Positions 41,821 through 52,464 of a stretch of 64,000 nucleotides of DNA are shown here, one piece after another. Made by a program: the position numbers and the translations under genes. The stretch comes from Triatoma infestans. Its lineage: Eukaryota; Arthropoda; Insecta; Hemiptera; Reduviidae. The stretch spans positions 62,001 to 126,000 of the forward strand of contig JAAEAF010014378.1 in the NCBI GenBank assembly GCA_011037195.1, given 5' to 3'. Under the pieces are notes generated by a model that saw only the letters and a program-made list of their open reading frames with translations, did no database searches and was not told where the DNA came from. The first letter of the stretch is position 1. Every line of letters starts with the position of its first letter.

Positions 41821-43252
41821 TTTATTGAACAAGCAGGCTTCCTCCATTCGTATTCCACAGTCGACCACCATCAGACAATAAACCAGGTTGTAGAAAAATT
41901 AACAGATACAGAAGAGAAATATACTTAATATTTATTCTTCTCCAAGAGGCATTTGATTTGTTAAAATATTGCGCATGGTGTAATATTACGTTAAAATATT
42001 ACCACATGGTGTGCACTATTTGAGACAGGAGTAGATAATACGTATGTATATTGAATTACTTAATCGCATCTATTTGAAAAATAAGGTTTAAATTATGCTG
42101 AAGAGGAGGGAAAGATATTTTAGACTAGAGAAAGTAGTAAGGAAGGGATCCCCAATTTCGCTCATACTGTTCATTTGTCCTGGAAAGCATTTTCAGAAGG
42201 TTAGATTTAGAGAAGTATGATATTAATATGAAGGAGTTACCTCAACCATCTTCATTTTGCCGATGACATAGTACTCTTCGCAACAAATTGAATTCAAACA
42301 AGAGAAATGCTGGGTAGGGTAAATTAGAATTGAATGCCAAAGAGCAGGTTCAAGACCAAATTGAACATGGACCAAAACACTCAAAAATGGAAGAAGAGAA
42401 AAACTAAGTATCCAGGAAGTGGAAATGGTGCACATAATTTAGAAATGTAGTTATCTAGGGCAAACCATTTCATTTAAATGCAGGAGAGTGGAAGCGCTAT
42501 ATAAAAGAATTAATAGTGTATGGAAGAAATTCTGGGCACTTAAGAGCATATTTGAAGGAAATTTTTCTAATGTGCTAAAAGGAAAATGCTTATCCAGTGC
42601 AATCTGCTTATCCTGCACACTGTATGGATGTCAGACCTGGTTCGTCACAAATTATCCTTCTAATAGGCTCAAATAATGCAAAATAAAGTATGCTGGGAAT
42701 AAAAAGGCTGGAAAAGAGTAGTAATGCCGAAATTCGGAAAAATGCAGGACTTGGAACTAGAAGTGAAACTGGATGTGGCCCGAACAGAAGATAAAAGTGG
42801 GCTAGAAGAAGTCCAGAGTGGGGATACCGAGGGACAGGATGAGAAGACGAAGTCGACAGTTACTAAGATGAAGAGACAAGATGTAGCAATAAGGGTGGTT
42901 AGTGGATGGTATATCTCAGCAAGAGATAGAGGAAATATGGAGTAATCTGGTGAAGAAATTATACTAGGTTATGTTGTGTTAGTAAGTGTTAAAAAGATTA
43001 ATTTGATTTATTGAGAAAGAAAACAGCTTAGTTGTGTTTACTATAGTATTTATGTTGTATTCAGTTTTCTGTTTTGTTATTCAGTCGTAGTCTATTTCAT
43101 TTATCTTCCACTTCTCTCTACTTTTTTAAATATGTATTTTGTTTCTATGTGTTTATTAAAATTCACAATTAGAACTTGAAACCTTAAAGTTAGAGAGGGT
43201 TTTTCTCTGTGATGGGTGCAAATAAAGCTTTCTTATTATTATTATTATATTA
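41821..43252 (+). pseudogene. RTE-like non-LTR retrotransposon, decayed reverse transcriptase
   Basis: From 41826 the reading is IEQAGFLHSYSTVDHHQTINQVVEKL, the reverse-transcriptase segment before the catalytic region, followed by LFFSKRHLIC (decayed). Further on there are LHFADDIVLFATN-like (YADD-box equivalent near 42255), VEALYKRINSVWKKFWALKSIF, TLYGCQTW and MLGIKRLEK. Frames shift repeatedly. The 3' end is AATAAAGCTTTCTTATTATTATTATT. Motif order fits the RTE clade. Confidence 0.7.
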
Positions 43253-43454
43253 TAGTTGTTCTTTCTAATTAGACCAGGTTCTTGATTGAAGGCCCAGTTT
43301 CATGAAATTCATCGTACCGCAAAAAAAAAAGGGGAAAAATTAGCGGTTCAGAAAAAAAAAGACGGCATTGATTTTTAAGTCATTTCTAAGAAATCCAATG
43401 CATGAATCTGACATAGGTAATCTAATTAACAAGTCCAAAAACGGAACGTTAATT
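43253..43454. other. Unrecognised sequence
   Basis: Short A-rich stretch; nothing recognised. Confidence 0.4.
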
Positions 43455-43605
43455 TTTAGTTTTCTTATTTCTAGTAATAGGAACTGTTGTGGCGATTGTG
43501 TCCAATTTGCAAAATTGAGCTTTCAACGGAAAATACATGTTTTTTGAGTTTTTTTTTTTTTTGAGTATAACAAAATATTTCTCGGTGAACTTTTGAATAT
43601 TTTCC
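43455..43605 (+). repeat. HINE-like family, head fragment
   Basis: TTTTCTTATTTCTAGTAATAGGAAC, GGCGATTGTGTCCAATTTGC and TTTCAACGGAAAATACATG follow head order; truncated before the microsatellite. Confidence 0.5.
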
Positions 43606-43611
43606 TAATCA

Positions 43612-43800
43612 AATATCATTTATCATCTTTTGCCAGGACACTTCCACAGTATATGCTCACTATCCTCATAATCTCCACATTGAATACAAACATTCTTGTG
43701 GCCAACACCTTCTCAAAAATCTCATTCTCCATATTCCTAATCTAAACTATTGAATCGAACAACTCTCCACATCGATTGCATGATTCTAGATAATACTCTG
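43612..43800 (-). pseudogene. Non-LTR C-terminal Cys/His fragment
   Basis: The minus-strand frame includes HKNVCIQCGDYEDSEHILWKCPGKR, a clear CxxC...HxxxxC segment like those that follow RNase H in I/R1-like elements. Flanking frame is broken. This is about 100 bp from the laminin exon. Confidence 0.6.
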
Positions 43801-43902
43801 AACTATAATAAAATTTAATTTTTAATTAGAAAATCTATAGAAATTTGTTATTGTCATTCATACATTTTTTGTACATTTTTTTGTTGTTGTTGTTGTTTAC
43901 AG

Positions 43903-44170
43903 AGATGTATACCAGAATTTATAAACGCTGCATTCGGTTTAGATGTAGAAGCGACGAATACTTGCGGTGAAGATGGTATAGCGACATTATACTGTAAACA
44001 GACTGAAACCAAATTAGATGAAGAATCCTGTAGCTACTGCCAAGAAGGTGACCATCCACCATCTCATATGACTGATGTATTTAAAACATGGAACGTGACT
44101 TGGTGGCAGTCGGGTACCATGTACGAAGGCATGCAATATCCGGCCAGTGTTAATCTTACACTCCATTTCA
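43903..44170 (+). CDS. LanB2: Laminin gamma chain, internal exon of the laminin N-terminal (LN) domain
   Basis: The 268-bp exon encodes 89 residues plus one base (phase 1 at the donor). It starts after a pyrimidine-rich acceptor (TGTTGTTGTTTACAG) and ends at a GTAAGT donor. The peptide begins [12 protein letters not shown], has TNTCG at 18-22, a Cys pair at 43/46, TWWQSGTM at 66-73 and [12 protein letters not shown] at 78-89, which is the order found in the LN domain of laminin gamma chains. Cys at 2, 21, 31, 43 and 46 fit conserved LN disulfides; N64 and N84 are in N-glycosylation sequons. LN domains drive laminin polymerisation in basement membranes. Netrin LN domains are less similar at the WWQS segment. 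No neighbouring exon was found. Confidence 0.85.
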
Positions 44171-44967
44171 GTAAGTTATATATTTATTTTTATTTAATTT
44201 AAATTATGTTCACTTTATTATAGCCCTAGTATTTAAAATAATGTTAAATTTAATTTTAATATTAATACTAATATAGAATAAATTACAAAAGTATATACGG
44301 CTTGGAATATCCGTCAGCCGGAAGTTGATAGTATAAAATAGATTGTTAAATACTTTGAATGAAACAAATTTGAAAATACGTAATTAAAGATGGGTGACAG
44401 TAACAAACAATTAGTAAATAAAATACAAGTAATCATAACATAATAATTTATGATTGGAATTAGTTATCAAAATTAGCAAAAAATACCAATTAAAAAATAT
44501 AAGTACTACAAATAGTAAATAGCTTAATTACAAAAAAAACAAATACATAATAAAGATATATTTCGTATTGCCGTAAAAGAAAATAAATAAGTGCTTAATA
44601 ATGATTAATAATTAAATATTTCTGCAACAATTGAAAGCGGTAGAGCCAAGCAGATCTGGCGAAATTTATGAAACCATAACAGATTAAAGTATACAAAAGA
44701 TCTCATAAGTTAGGATTCAGGGAGGGCACAAACACCTACTTGGCGTACACGAAACTCGGCCAATTTCGGACCCACTGCGAGCAAATGCACAATATCCTCC
44801 TCTCTAGCGTTCAGATTACGCAACGCACAATTTTTCCCCTCTCTCCACAAGTTTATTCTGTTCTTAAAAAAAAAGGTATAAAAACAAAAAGTTGCTTGCA
44901 AAATTTGACTTTTCTTTATGCAAATTTTATTAAAAATTGAGGCATTTAAGTGGAAGGGCGGCGGGTT
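44171..44967. other. Intron following the laminin exon
   Basis: Begins GTAAGTTATATATTT at the donor. AT-rich, no recognised repeat. The 63-66 codon frames near 44710-44940 have no domain. Confidence 0.5.
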
Positions 44968-45840
44968 TTACTTTCTTTCACTGCTGCAACTAGAAGTATT
45001 GGGATTTGTCAAGGTATCAAAGTGAATTTTCGCCGTAAGTACAAGTTTTGAGGTCCCTTCAGAACGAAAAAGTGTTTTTAGCGAATTATATATACAGGGT
45101 GTCCCAAGGTTTATGGATAACGACTTTTTCTCTGAAACTAAGATAGCTAGAAAAAAACTAAAAAATAGTGTCCCCATAGTTTTTTGTTAGAAATCCAAAT
45201 TTAATTTGAAAATTTGTTTTGGTGCTACAAGAAGCGAGATACACGCACCAACTTCATTTTTTCATATGGGGAGGTGTGGTTTTTATTTAAGAAATAGATT
45301 CCTCTATTTTTTGTAAGAAAAATTTACTTGAACGGTTTTTTTTTCTTTGAGCGATATTTTACAAGTTATGAATGAAAACATGATTCATTATAAGAAATTT
45401 CAAAATGATATTATAACGGTTTTTTGATTGAATAAGAAGAAAAGTACTATTTTATTATAAATTTTACTCCTCATTAATTACAGATCTTGCTCGAACTGGC
45501 CCTCACTATTAGAGATGTATTTCTTTTGGTCGTAAGGTATAATTGGCAGGAAAAAGCATGTGTGTGTGTGTGTGTGTGTGTGTACACGAATGAGAAAAAT
45601 TGCTCAAAAATAAAAGTCACAGGAAGCTCAAACTTAATATTCCATCAATACATCGCATCTAACACAAACGTTTTAGTCAAAAATCTAATCGACAGGAAGT
45701 GCGATTTTTTACTGAATTTTTTATCGAAAATGGCTTCAACCATTTTCTTTAAATTTCTTGTACAATTTAGCCATATTATCACTGATGACTTATCACTTTA
45801 ATTGGAAGCATTTTTCTAAAAAAAAAAATCGTGCATTTCG
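44968..45840 (+). repeat. HINE-like family, degraded copy split by an insertion
   Basis: Head GTTTTACTTTCTTTCACTG, GTATTGGGATTTGTCAAGG, AGTTTTGAGGTCCCTTC and GTTTTTAGCGAATTATATA, then unrelated sequence 45090-45555, then GTGTGTGTGTGTGTGTG, AAAATTGCTCAAAAATAAAAG, GGAAGCTCAAACTTAATATTCC and AATCGACAGGAAGTGCG. The body continues to about 45840. Confidence 0.55.
45090..45555. mobile_element. Unassigned insertion starting CAGGGTGTCCC
   Basis: TATATACAGGGTGTCCCAAGG interrupts the HINE-like head precisely between its TTTTTAGCGAAT and GTGTGTG parts. CAGGGTGTCCC is an end motif I have seen on several insect elements, but I cannot name the class or find the other terminus. Confidence 0.35.
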
Positions 45841-47231
45841 AGAAATGCCATTTTTTTCTCTGTCAGTCCTTTTAATCTAATTCTGCCCAGAAAAAGCCCA
45901 TACCAAACCATTGACGTGATGTCAATGCGGGAACTCAAGTGTTTTTTTACTCATAAAATAGTCTGAACCATCATTTAGTTCGATTCCTTTGAGTCCTATC
46001 TGGAGGTTCAAGGACATTAACAGAACTTATTTAATTTTTTCTTAAATTTTTTTTGTGAATTAGTAAAGTCTTTGGTGGAATCTTCCTAACTAGCATACCA
46101 AAAAAATGTAACTTACATTCCACAAGGCATTTACATAATTTTTAAATTTTCATAATTTATATTTTTAAACCAAATAAGGAAAAAAAAGTATCTTACAACT
46201 AAAAAAAAAATTTGAGATGTTATTTTTAAAGTTAAAAATGATAAATTACTTTTAATTGAAGTTCAATAAACGTATCCAGTAACGTTATAAAAAAAATAAA
46301 ACCGAAAAAAAAAATAATCACCGATAGTGGAAGGTGGAAGGTGTACAGTTTTGATTGTACGGTACGGCGGTATATTTCAAGTTAAGAATGAAATTAATCT
46401 TGTTCACGTTTGTTTGTAATCATAAGTTCGTGAGATGCGCGAATTTCTGTTTAATAGAACCTGTTGCTCTACCCCCATGGCCTGTCCGGCCACTAACTGG
46501 GTGTACAGCCTGTTGCCCTCTATCTGCATATTGACCAGCTACCGTACTCAACATCACGATTTATATTGTGTATATATATATATATATATATATATACGAT
46601 TTAATTGGAATTATATTATTAAATTTTTGTAAAACATATTACTTTTCGTTTTTAAAACAGTGTATTACCGCTTATTAATATTAATATTAGTAAAATTTTG
46701 GTTTATTACTGGTTTTTAAAATTACTGTAATTAAAGTATTTTCTAATTTTTGCTAGAAAAAGTATTACATTCTTCTTAAATTAGCGAATTGGAAAGTACA
46801 GATCAAAAACCGGAAGTCGATGAAAGTTCCTTATATTTTATTTAAGCTTATTTAGGATAAAGTCCCTCCCCCACATGAACGTTTTCCTTAAATCAGTGGT
46901 CATATTGCTGAAAGATATTTTAATTTTTTTAATGTTCATTTATTTGAAATGTACAATTTCAAATGTATGAAAACTCCCACCCGAGCCAGTCTGATTATAG
47001 GAAGTGTAAAGGGAGTTATCATTTATTGATGGCTCTCTAAGTTAGCTACTGTACTCCTTTGCTAAGGGAATTGCTGCGCCTCATACACAGCAGTTTGTCA
47101 GCAAGAAACAAAGATTGAAGATAATAAACTAGGAAATCATGATTAACGGGGATGATTGAATGAAATTTATATTCTAAATTTCCGCAACGCATTACGCCCT
47201 TGGGTTGAGACTACAACAGTAGTTTGTTATA
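45841..47231. other. Unrecognised sequence
   Basis: Includes a TATATA run at 46570-46595 and a CCGGAAGT at 46810 without clear HINE-like context. No gene recognised. Confidence 0.45.
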
Positions 47232-47823
47232 TTATTATTATTATCGGAAACGGGTGCCCAAAGGCGCGGGACCTAAGCCTATATGGCTCTTATCCCCCCG
47301 ATACCCCCCGTAACCCCTTAATTAGTCTCCCCCGGTAACTTGCCGGTTAATCTACAATATCTCAAGATATCCCTAAACTCCAACTCGCCTAGACAATCCT
47401 GCGAGAGTGGTGTCCTCCCAAATATACGAAACCTAGTTCCAGCGAAACGGGGACACTGACATAAGTAGTGATACACCGTTTCCCTAACTCCGTCATCACA
47501 GTTCTGACAAATGGGACTCCGCGTCTTTCCTATGTTAAACAAGTGGCTGGACACCCAAGTGTGTCCAGTCACTATTCCTACCAAGGTCCTCAAACCCGTC
47601 CTACTAAGAGACAGGAGATACTCCGAAATTCTCTGCTTACCTGCCTTTATAAATCTTTTAGCTTGGAGGCACCCCTGCGTGTCCCCCCAGCCTTTCTCCA
47701 AAGCACTCCTCTCCCAAAGTCTAATCTGTTTGTCGCGAAACGTCTTTGTAACGGCCAGAGCTGGTTCAGGACCACAAAATGGTAATGATGATCCCTCCCT
47801 GGCCAGCCGATCCGCCCTCTCAG
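47232..47823 (-). mobile_element. I-like non-LTR retrotransposon family A, copy 1 (5'-truncated)
   Basis: The minus-strand 127-codon frame reads YLLSLSRTGLRTLVGIVTGH, SPICQNCDDGVRETVYHYLCQC and PRFAGTRFRIFGRTPLS, the C-terminal Cys/His region after RNase H, ending LTGKLPGETN. A 3' untranslated part of ~90 bp with GGGGGGTAT and CATATAGGCTTAGG precedes an ATAATAAT tail. AGTTTGTTATA is present at 47221-47231 and 47824-47834, an 11-bp target duplication. Plus-strand frames of 105 and 166 codons over this element are antisense shadows. Confidence 0.85.
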
Positions 47824-47834
47824 AGTTTGTTATA

Positions 47835-48128
47835 AATCAAAGTATTTTTCCATCGCTGCAGAATGGAATTCTAAAGCCCCGCTTTTTTTTTTGCAGTGGA
47901 AATGTGTCCTTGAACTGTAGCTTTTTGGACATAATTTTCTGTTGCTTTATCGTGCGCAATTTGTTCTTTGCAGTATTTTCATTTTCTTCTGACACTCCTT
48001 GTGCATTTTAGTACCGTAACCTCCTTTTTTCGCTTCTTCCTTCCATTTCTCCTGATTTCTGTAGACGAAGTGGCTATTTGGTCCTATTAAAGAGACTAGA
48101 AGTCTATACTTTCAATCATTCTATTCCA
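47835..48128. other. Unrecognised sequence
   Basis: Nothing recognised. Confidence 0.4.
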
Positions 48129-48129
48129 G

Positions 48130-48435
48130 AATTGGCAAAGAGTATTATAATAGGTTTGATGAATGAGAGAAAATGGTTTGGTTTAGATTAATAAACTAGA
48201 TATGGCTGAACACTATATAATGTAAAAAGTGACATTGACTACTTGTACTTGACACTAAATGTTAGAGTATGGTAGAGTTGTAAAGAGGAAGGTAGATGAC
48301 ACGTTGTAACTGCCAAGTGAACTCTCTATATCTATCGTATATCTCCCGTCGCTGTATTTAAGCAGTTTCTCCCTCTCTAGTCCGAGACAGTGGTCCTGCC
48401 ATTTTTGTCTCTCTCTCTGCTACGGATCCTTTTCT
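48130..48435. repeat. Relative of the 30868 foldback, left half
   Basis: TATTATAATAGGTTTGATGAATG, GGTTTAGATTAATAAACTAG, CTGAACACTATATAATG, GATGACACGTTGTAACTGCC and CGCTGTATTTAAGCAGTTTCTCC follow the left-arm order of 30868-31430; the opposite arm is absent. Confidence 0.55.
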
Positions 48436-48489
48436 TAGGATCCTATTACAGTATGTTTGTATATATACAAAAAAATATACTGATCAGCT

Positions 48490-48600
48490 ACTCAAACAGG
48501 GGCACTCAAAACAGGAGACTCGAAACATATATATCCGGTTAAAAAAAACTCGATTTCGAAAATGTAACTAAGCCACAATAGTAAGAAAGTAAAAAAACAA
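48490..48600 (-). repeat. HINE-like family, head fragment
   Basis: ATATCCGGTTAAAAAAAACTCG, ATTTCGAAAATGTAAC, AGCCACAATAGTAAGAAAG: reverse-complement head, truncated and mutated. Confidence 0.5.
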
Positions 48601-49024
48601 GTTATTTTAGGCCATTTTCTTCATAAATGTCATATACCAATAATAAAATTTTACTTTAATCATCTTTGTCACCTTGTATTTTATTTATTTCATCTACCGG
48701 AAGAATTTGAACAACAATTATATGTTGTTAGATTATCAAATGTTGACCAGGTGTAGGATTTTTTTAAATTACAATTTTCGCACTAATGCTCCAGTTTATT
48801 ATTACAATATCTGCTTACCCCTGTGCAAAAATTTCCCTATTTAGAAGCGACATATCAACTGGAATCCATAGAAGACACTTTAAACGACTGGCATTACATC
48901 AACGTTATAAAATGCTGTTGCGATTACTTCACAAACGATGTGACTTACCGTCAGACTAATTATTTACACAGTGATAAAACTATTCGAACATTTGGTGAAG
49001 AATTGTGGAGTTCAATCAAACGAC
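48601..49024. other. Unrecognised sequence
   Basis: A 68-codon plus frame (48823-49029) lacks introns or domains I can name; see rejected list. Confidence 0.4.
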
Positions 49025-49222
49025 CATAAGAACCACTGTTGCGTCGTCTTGCCAGATTGTGTCCGTATAGGTAACTTCCGCGCGCGCCCGCGTCGTCCGG
49101 CCAGACGTCCTGTTTCTCCTATTTTTTAATTCTCTCCCGCGGAAAACGATTGGACTCGAACTGGAAGGGACTTTCGCATTCCAAGTCCAGCGTGTTACCA
49201 TTCAGCTAATACCGCTTCTGAT
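49025..49222 (-). mobile_element. tRNA-derived SINE, third family
   Basis: Minus strand: GCGGTATTAGCTGAATGGTAAC (A box), GCTGGACTTGGAATGCG, CCAGTTCGAGTCCAATCG (B box), then TTTTCCGCGGGAGAG, a poly-A-like AATTAAAAAATAGG and a strikingly GC-rich end CGGACGACGCGGGCGCGCGC. The body shares nothing with the other SINE families. Confidence 0.65.
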
Positions 49223-51480
49223 GAACATTGTTACAATGAATTATTGTAACAATGAAATTATCATTATCTCAGAATTTCTGAGAAACAGGTTAAAAATAGT
49301 TTAAAAATGATTTTAATTATAAGATATTGGAACCTACTGCATAGCTCGCTCGCTCGCTGATGATCCACCGATAGCCACAGTTCTTGGCCACACAATAAAA
49401 TAAGACTAGTTTTGTTTACAAAATTGATTTATTTATGGGCACATTATATTTCATATAGTCAAACTATAAGCTTTGTTTATTTATATACATATAATTTGGT
49501 GGCGGCGGCATTGGGGGGAGGGGAGGATGTTTGCGTGTCCTTAAGTAAAAGAAGTAAAGTTGGTTAAGGAGGTAAACTATCTGTCTACGGTCCAGTGGAC
49601 TTTGCCCCAGGCTTTATAGTTTTGCATATTTAACTTGCCACAGTGCTGACTGTAGGCCCCCCACTCATCGTAGAGATAAGTTATAGGTTAGAATAGAATA
49701 ATGGGGAGGAGGGACAGGACGCACGCTTTACGGTTGATCGACTAAGAAGATGCTTCACTATTCTTAGGCTTTATATCTTTATATGATGTGCTTTGTTGTT
49801 TATGTATCTTAAGTATGTATTAGCTAGTATTCTATGTATTATTTTTAAATCTTTTAGTAAAGTAAATAATTCAGAATAATAGGCATACTGTATTGGCGGA
49901 TGTTCGATGGGTTTGCTCTATTAGACTTCACTTTTTCGCCTATAAATAAAAGAAAAGTTGCATTGAAGAAGCAAAATGCGAATCATAAGGTTACAAAATG
50001 ACTAATTTAATAGTTAACTTTATTTCAATTTAAGATTAACTAATGAATTCACTGAACTTTTATGTGAATTATACTGAATTATTATATTCAATTGTGAAGA
50101 AAGCCAAACTTGATTGTTTATCATTTGTGTAACAGTAGCAGGAAATGATGGTGAATGTTGACACGAGAATGCACAAAGTGAAACTAAAACTCATTAACTA
50201 AGGAGAGAAAAGATAATAAGGATAGAGTGGCCGAGCGAAGGGCCATGATGTTCTTAGCATGATGAATGTAGAATGGTGGTATTGGCGATGTGAATCATTT
50301 GAAGAGTGACATGACTAGTTCTAGAACTCTTGCTTGTTCTAACAGTGGTAAGCTAGTGTGCCTCACTCGGTAAACCTTACAAGCATACAACTTCTCAGAT
50401 TGCCAAAATTGATCTAGCGATAGTAATCTGATGACTGATTGTTATGACCCTCAGATGGTTACTATTATTGAATTTCTCTTATCGGTAGAAACAGTTTCTA
50501 GGTGAGAGATTGTTTATTTCTGTTGAAACCGATTCACCAATGATACATTGTAGTGGACGTGACAGAAGGTTTAATGCGTAGTTGACGTGCACTTGGAGAC
50601 TCAGTGGTTGCGCGTCAATGATAATGGAACTATTGAGTCTATCTTTTGCGTGGCCCTAATTTGCTGACGATTACTTCCATAAACACATAGAGACAAACGA
50701 CTCATTATCCGAGCGAAGAATAACCCAGTCGTTGCTAACATTCTCTCATTGGCACTAAACTATTCGTGTTCTCAGGTTTCTTGAAGTTATTGGATTATTT
50801 GAAATAATAGGTTGACGTGATTAGTTGAATCGACGGAAAGAATATTGAATCGCATTGAAAGGTTTCTTGGAATTTTCTATATCATGTTCAGGCGACTTGT
50901 CAGACAAACTGAATTTCGTCTGATATTTAGATTGGGAGACATAATAGGTGTATTTTCGATGGATTGTTTGTATGAACTGTACCATTGAAGATAGATTTGT
51001 TAAGCGCGGATTTTGTTAATAATTTAATTTTTATACATCCTGATAAGTTTTAGTGTAGACATGTAAGCTGCATAGGGAAAGTTTAAACCTGGATCGAATA
51101 GACTTTCAAATAATAGGTTATTAGCTAATCTTTTATTTATGAACAGCACAAAGTTAGCAAGCGGGATGGGAATAAAATTTTACTAACTTACTAGGAGAAT
51201 AATGCAACAGGAGGTTTGAATTATGGCATTGCATTTTTTAAACTCAACTCTATGTATCATGCTATAGCAGTTTCTATATACTATCACAACACTGAACAGG
51301 AGAGCTGGATTAAGTAAAAGCTGAATTATGAAAAAATTCATACGACTTCCACTTTCTGAATTTCTTTTAATTCTAACCGATAAAATGTCTTAAAAGTCGG
51401 AATTTTTACTTCAAGTTTAGTTACTTAACTCCTCACCATGGAACTTTATATACTAACATGATATGACCTTTATGGAGAGT
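49223..51480. other. Long unrecognised stretch
   Basis: About 2.2 kb with somewhat higher complexity than average and no long frame. The unnamed repeat copy at 50571-50680 is in it. The GC content near 49495-49720 and 50140-50900 is above the window average, but I see no gene. Confidence 0.45.
50571..50680. repeat. Unnamed dispersed repeat, copy 2
   Basis: TAATGCGTAGTTGACGTGCA, CTTGGAGACTCAGTGG, GGAACTATTGAGTCTATC and GTGGCCCTAATTTGC parallel 6415-6535. Confidence 0.5.
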
Positions 51481-51529
51481 AGTCTCAGGGCAAAATCAGT
51501 TACACAATAAAATGACATCTTAAAGTTGG

Positions 51530-51608
51530 GCTAACGGTCGAAACCGACTGATGACCACAAAATAAAGAATCTCCAGTAAATATGGGAATCGAAACCGACT
51601 GACGACAT
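51530..51608. repeat. Short direct repeat with GAAACCGAC/CTGATGA motifs
   Basis: TCGAAACCGACTGATGACC and TCGAAACCGACTGACGACAT lie about 50 bp apart. The GAAAC and CTGANGA boxes occur in the opposite order to a standard hammerhead. It may be another decayed Penelope-like end. Confidence 0.35.
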
Positions 51609-52252
51609 ACAAATTGAAAAAAATCTCTGATATTTTATTTATATATATTTATATTATGTTTTCTAAATTTAAGGAAAAATTTGAGCCGTTTTCAAGAAAA
51701 TCACAAAAACTAAAGAATTATTTAGCATTTTTTCTTATATGGATTTTTACCAAAAACCTTGTGCAGGATCCCACCGTAGTAAAAATGGGAATAGCTAGTT
51801 TGTGCCCTTTAATCTTCTCATTGTTAGGGTTATTTATCACATACCCCACACATACACTCACAAACCAATCGTTAATTTTTCTTGTTACAATAGTTGAATT
51901 ATTATTTTAATCTCGTACAAGTCACTGTGGGTCTTATTTTTGTTAAAAAAAAAAAAAACTGGCACAACATTCATAATTGGTCAAGGCTTGCAGGCAAAGA
52001 TTTTTTTGGGGAGGGTGGGGTTTAAGGTGCTTATCACATGCCAAAGTTCCCACTGCCATTTCATTATGAGCTTAGCTATCTAGGAATCGCTAATAACTAT
52101 AGTTCCCCACTTTTTGTCATGATGCAGAGTCAACACCGGCTATTCCTTCACCAAAATATGGGATTGGTTACAAAAATATGCCTTTTTTTTTGTTTTTATC
52201 GCGCTTAGATGCCTATAAAATATCTAAAAGTTAAGCAAGAAATTAAGCCGCT

Positions 52253-52320
52253 CATAAAAAAAAAGTGGTATGAAACACTCACACGATTATCTCTTAATTC
52301 TGTTAATATAATTTTATATA
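52253..52320 (-). repeat. HINE-like family, tail fragment
   Basis: AAAAGTGGTATGAAACACTCAC, GATTATCTCTTAATTCTG: degraded tail. Confidence 0.5.
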
Positions 52321-52464
52321 AAATGGAAGAGAGACAAGTACCTATTCTATCAGCCTAGGCAGATAGAAAAGTGATTACTTTGTAGTCCAGAAGAGCGTAC
52401 TAGTAAAGTTGAAGAAAACCATGTAACATTTGAAATTTAAAGCCACTAGTAAAGGGAATTAAAG

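Noticed and set aside
44318..44325. CCGGAAGT next to the laminin exon as an intronic ETS enhancer
   Set aside because: A single octamer outside the repeat family and without supporting context; expected about once or twice by chance.
47511..48011. 166-codon plus frame, the longest in the window
   Set aside because: Most of it is antisense to the family A non-LTR element at 47232-47823, and the remainder is low-complexity.
48823..49029. 68-codon plus frame with LEATYQLESIEDTLNDWHYIN and a Cys cluster
   Set aside because: No recognised domain, no clear splice context, and alternative frames are equally open. Composition is not distinctive enough to call a gene.
51530..51608. GAAACCGACTGATGA direct repeats as hammerhead ribozymes
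   Set aside because: The GAAAC and CTGANGA boxes are in the wrong order for a contiguous hammerhead, and no stem II lies between them.
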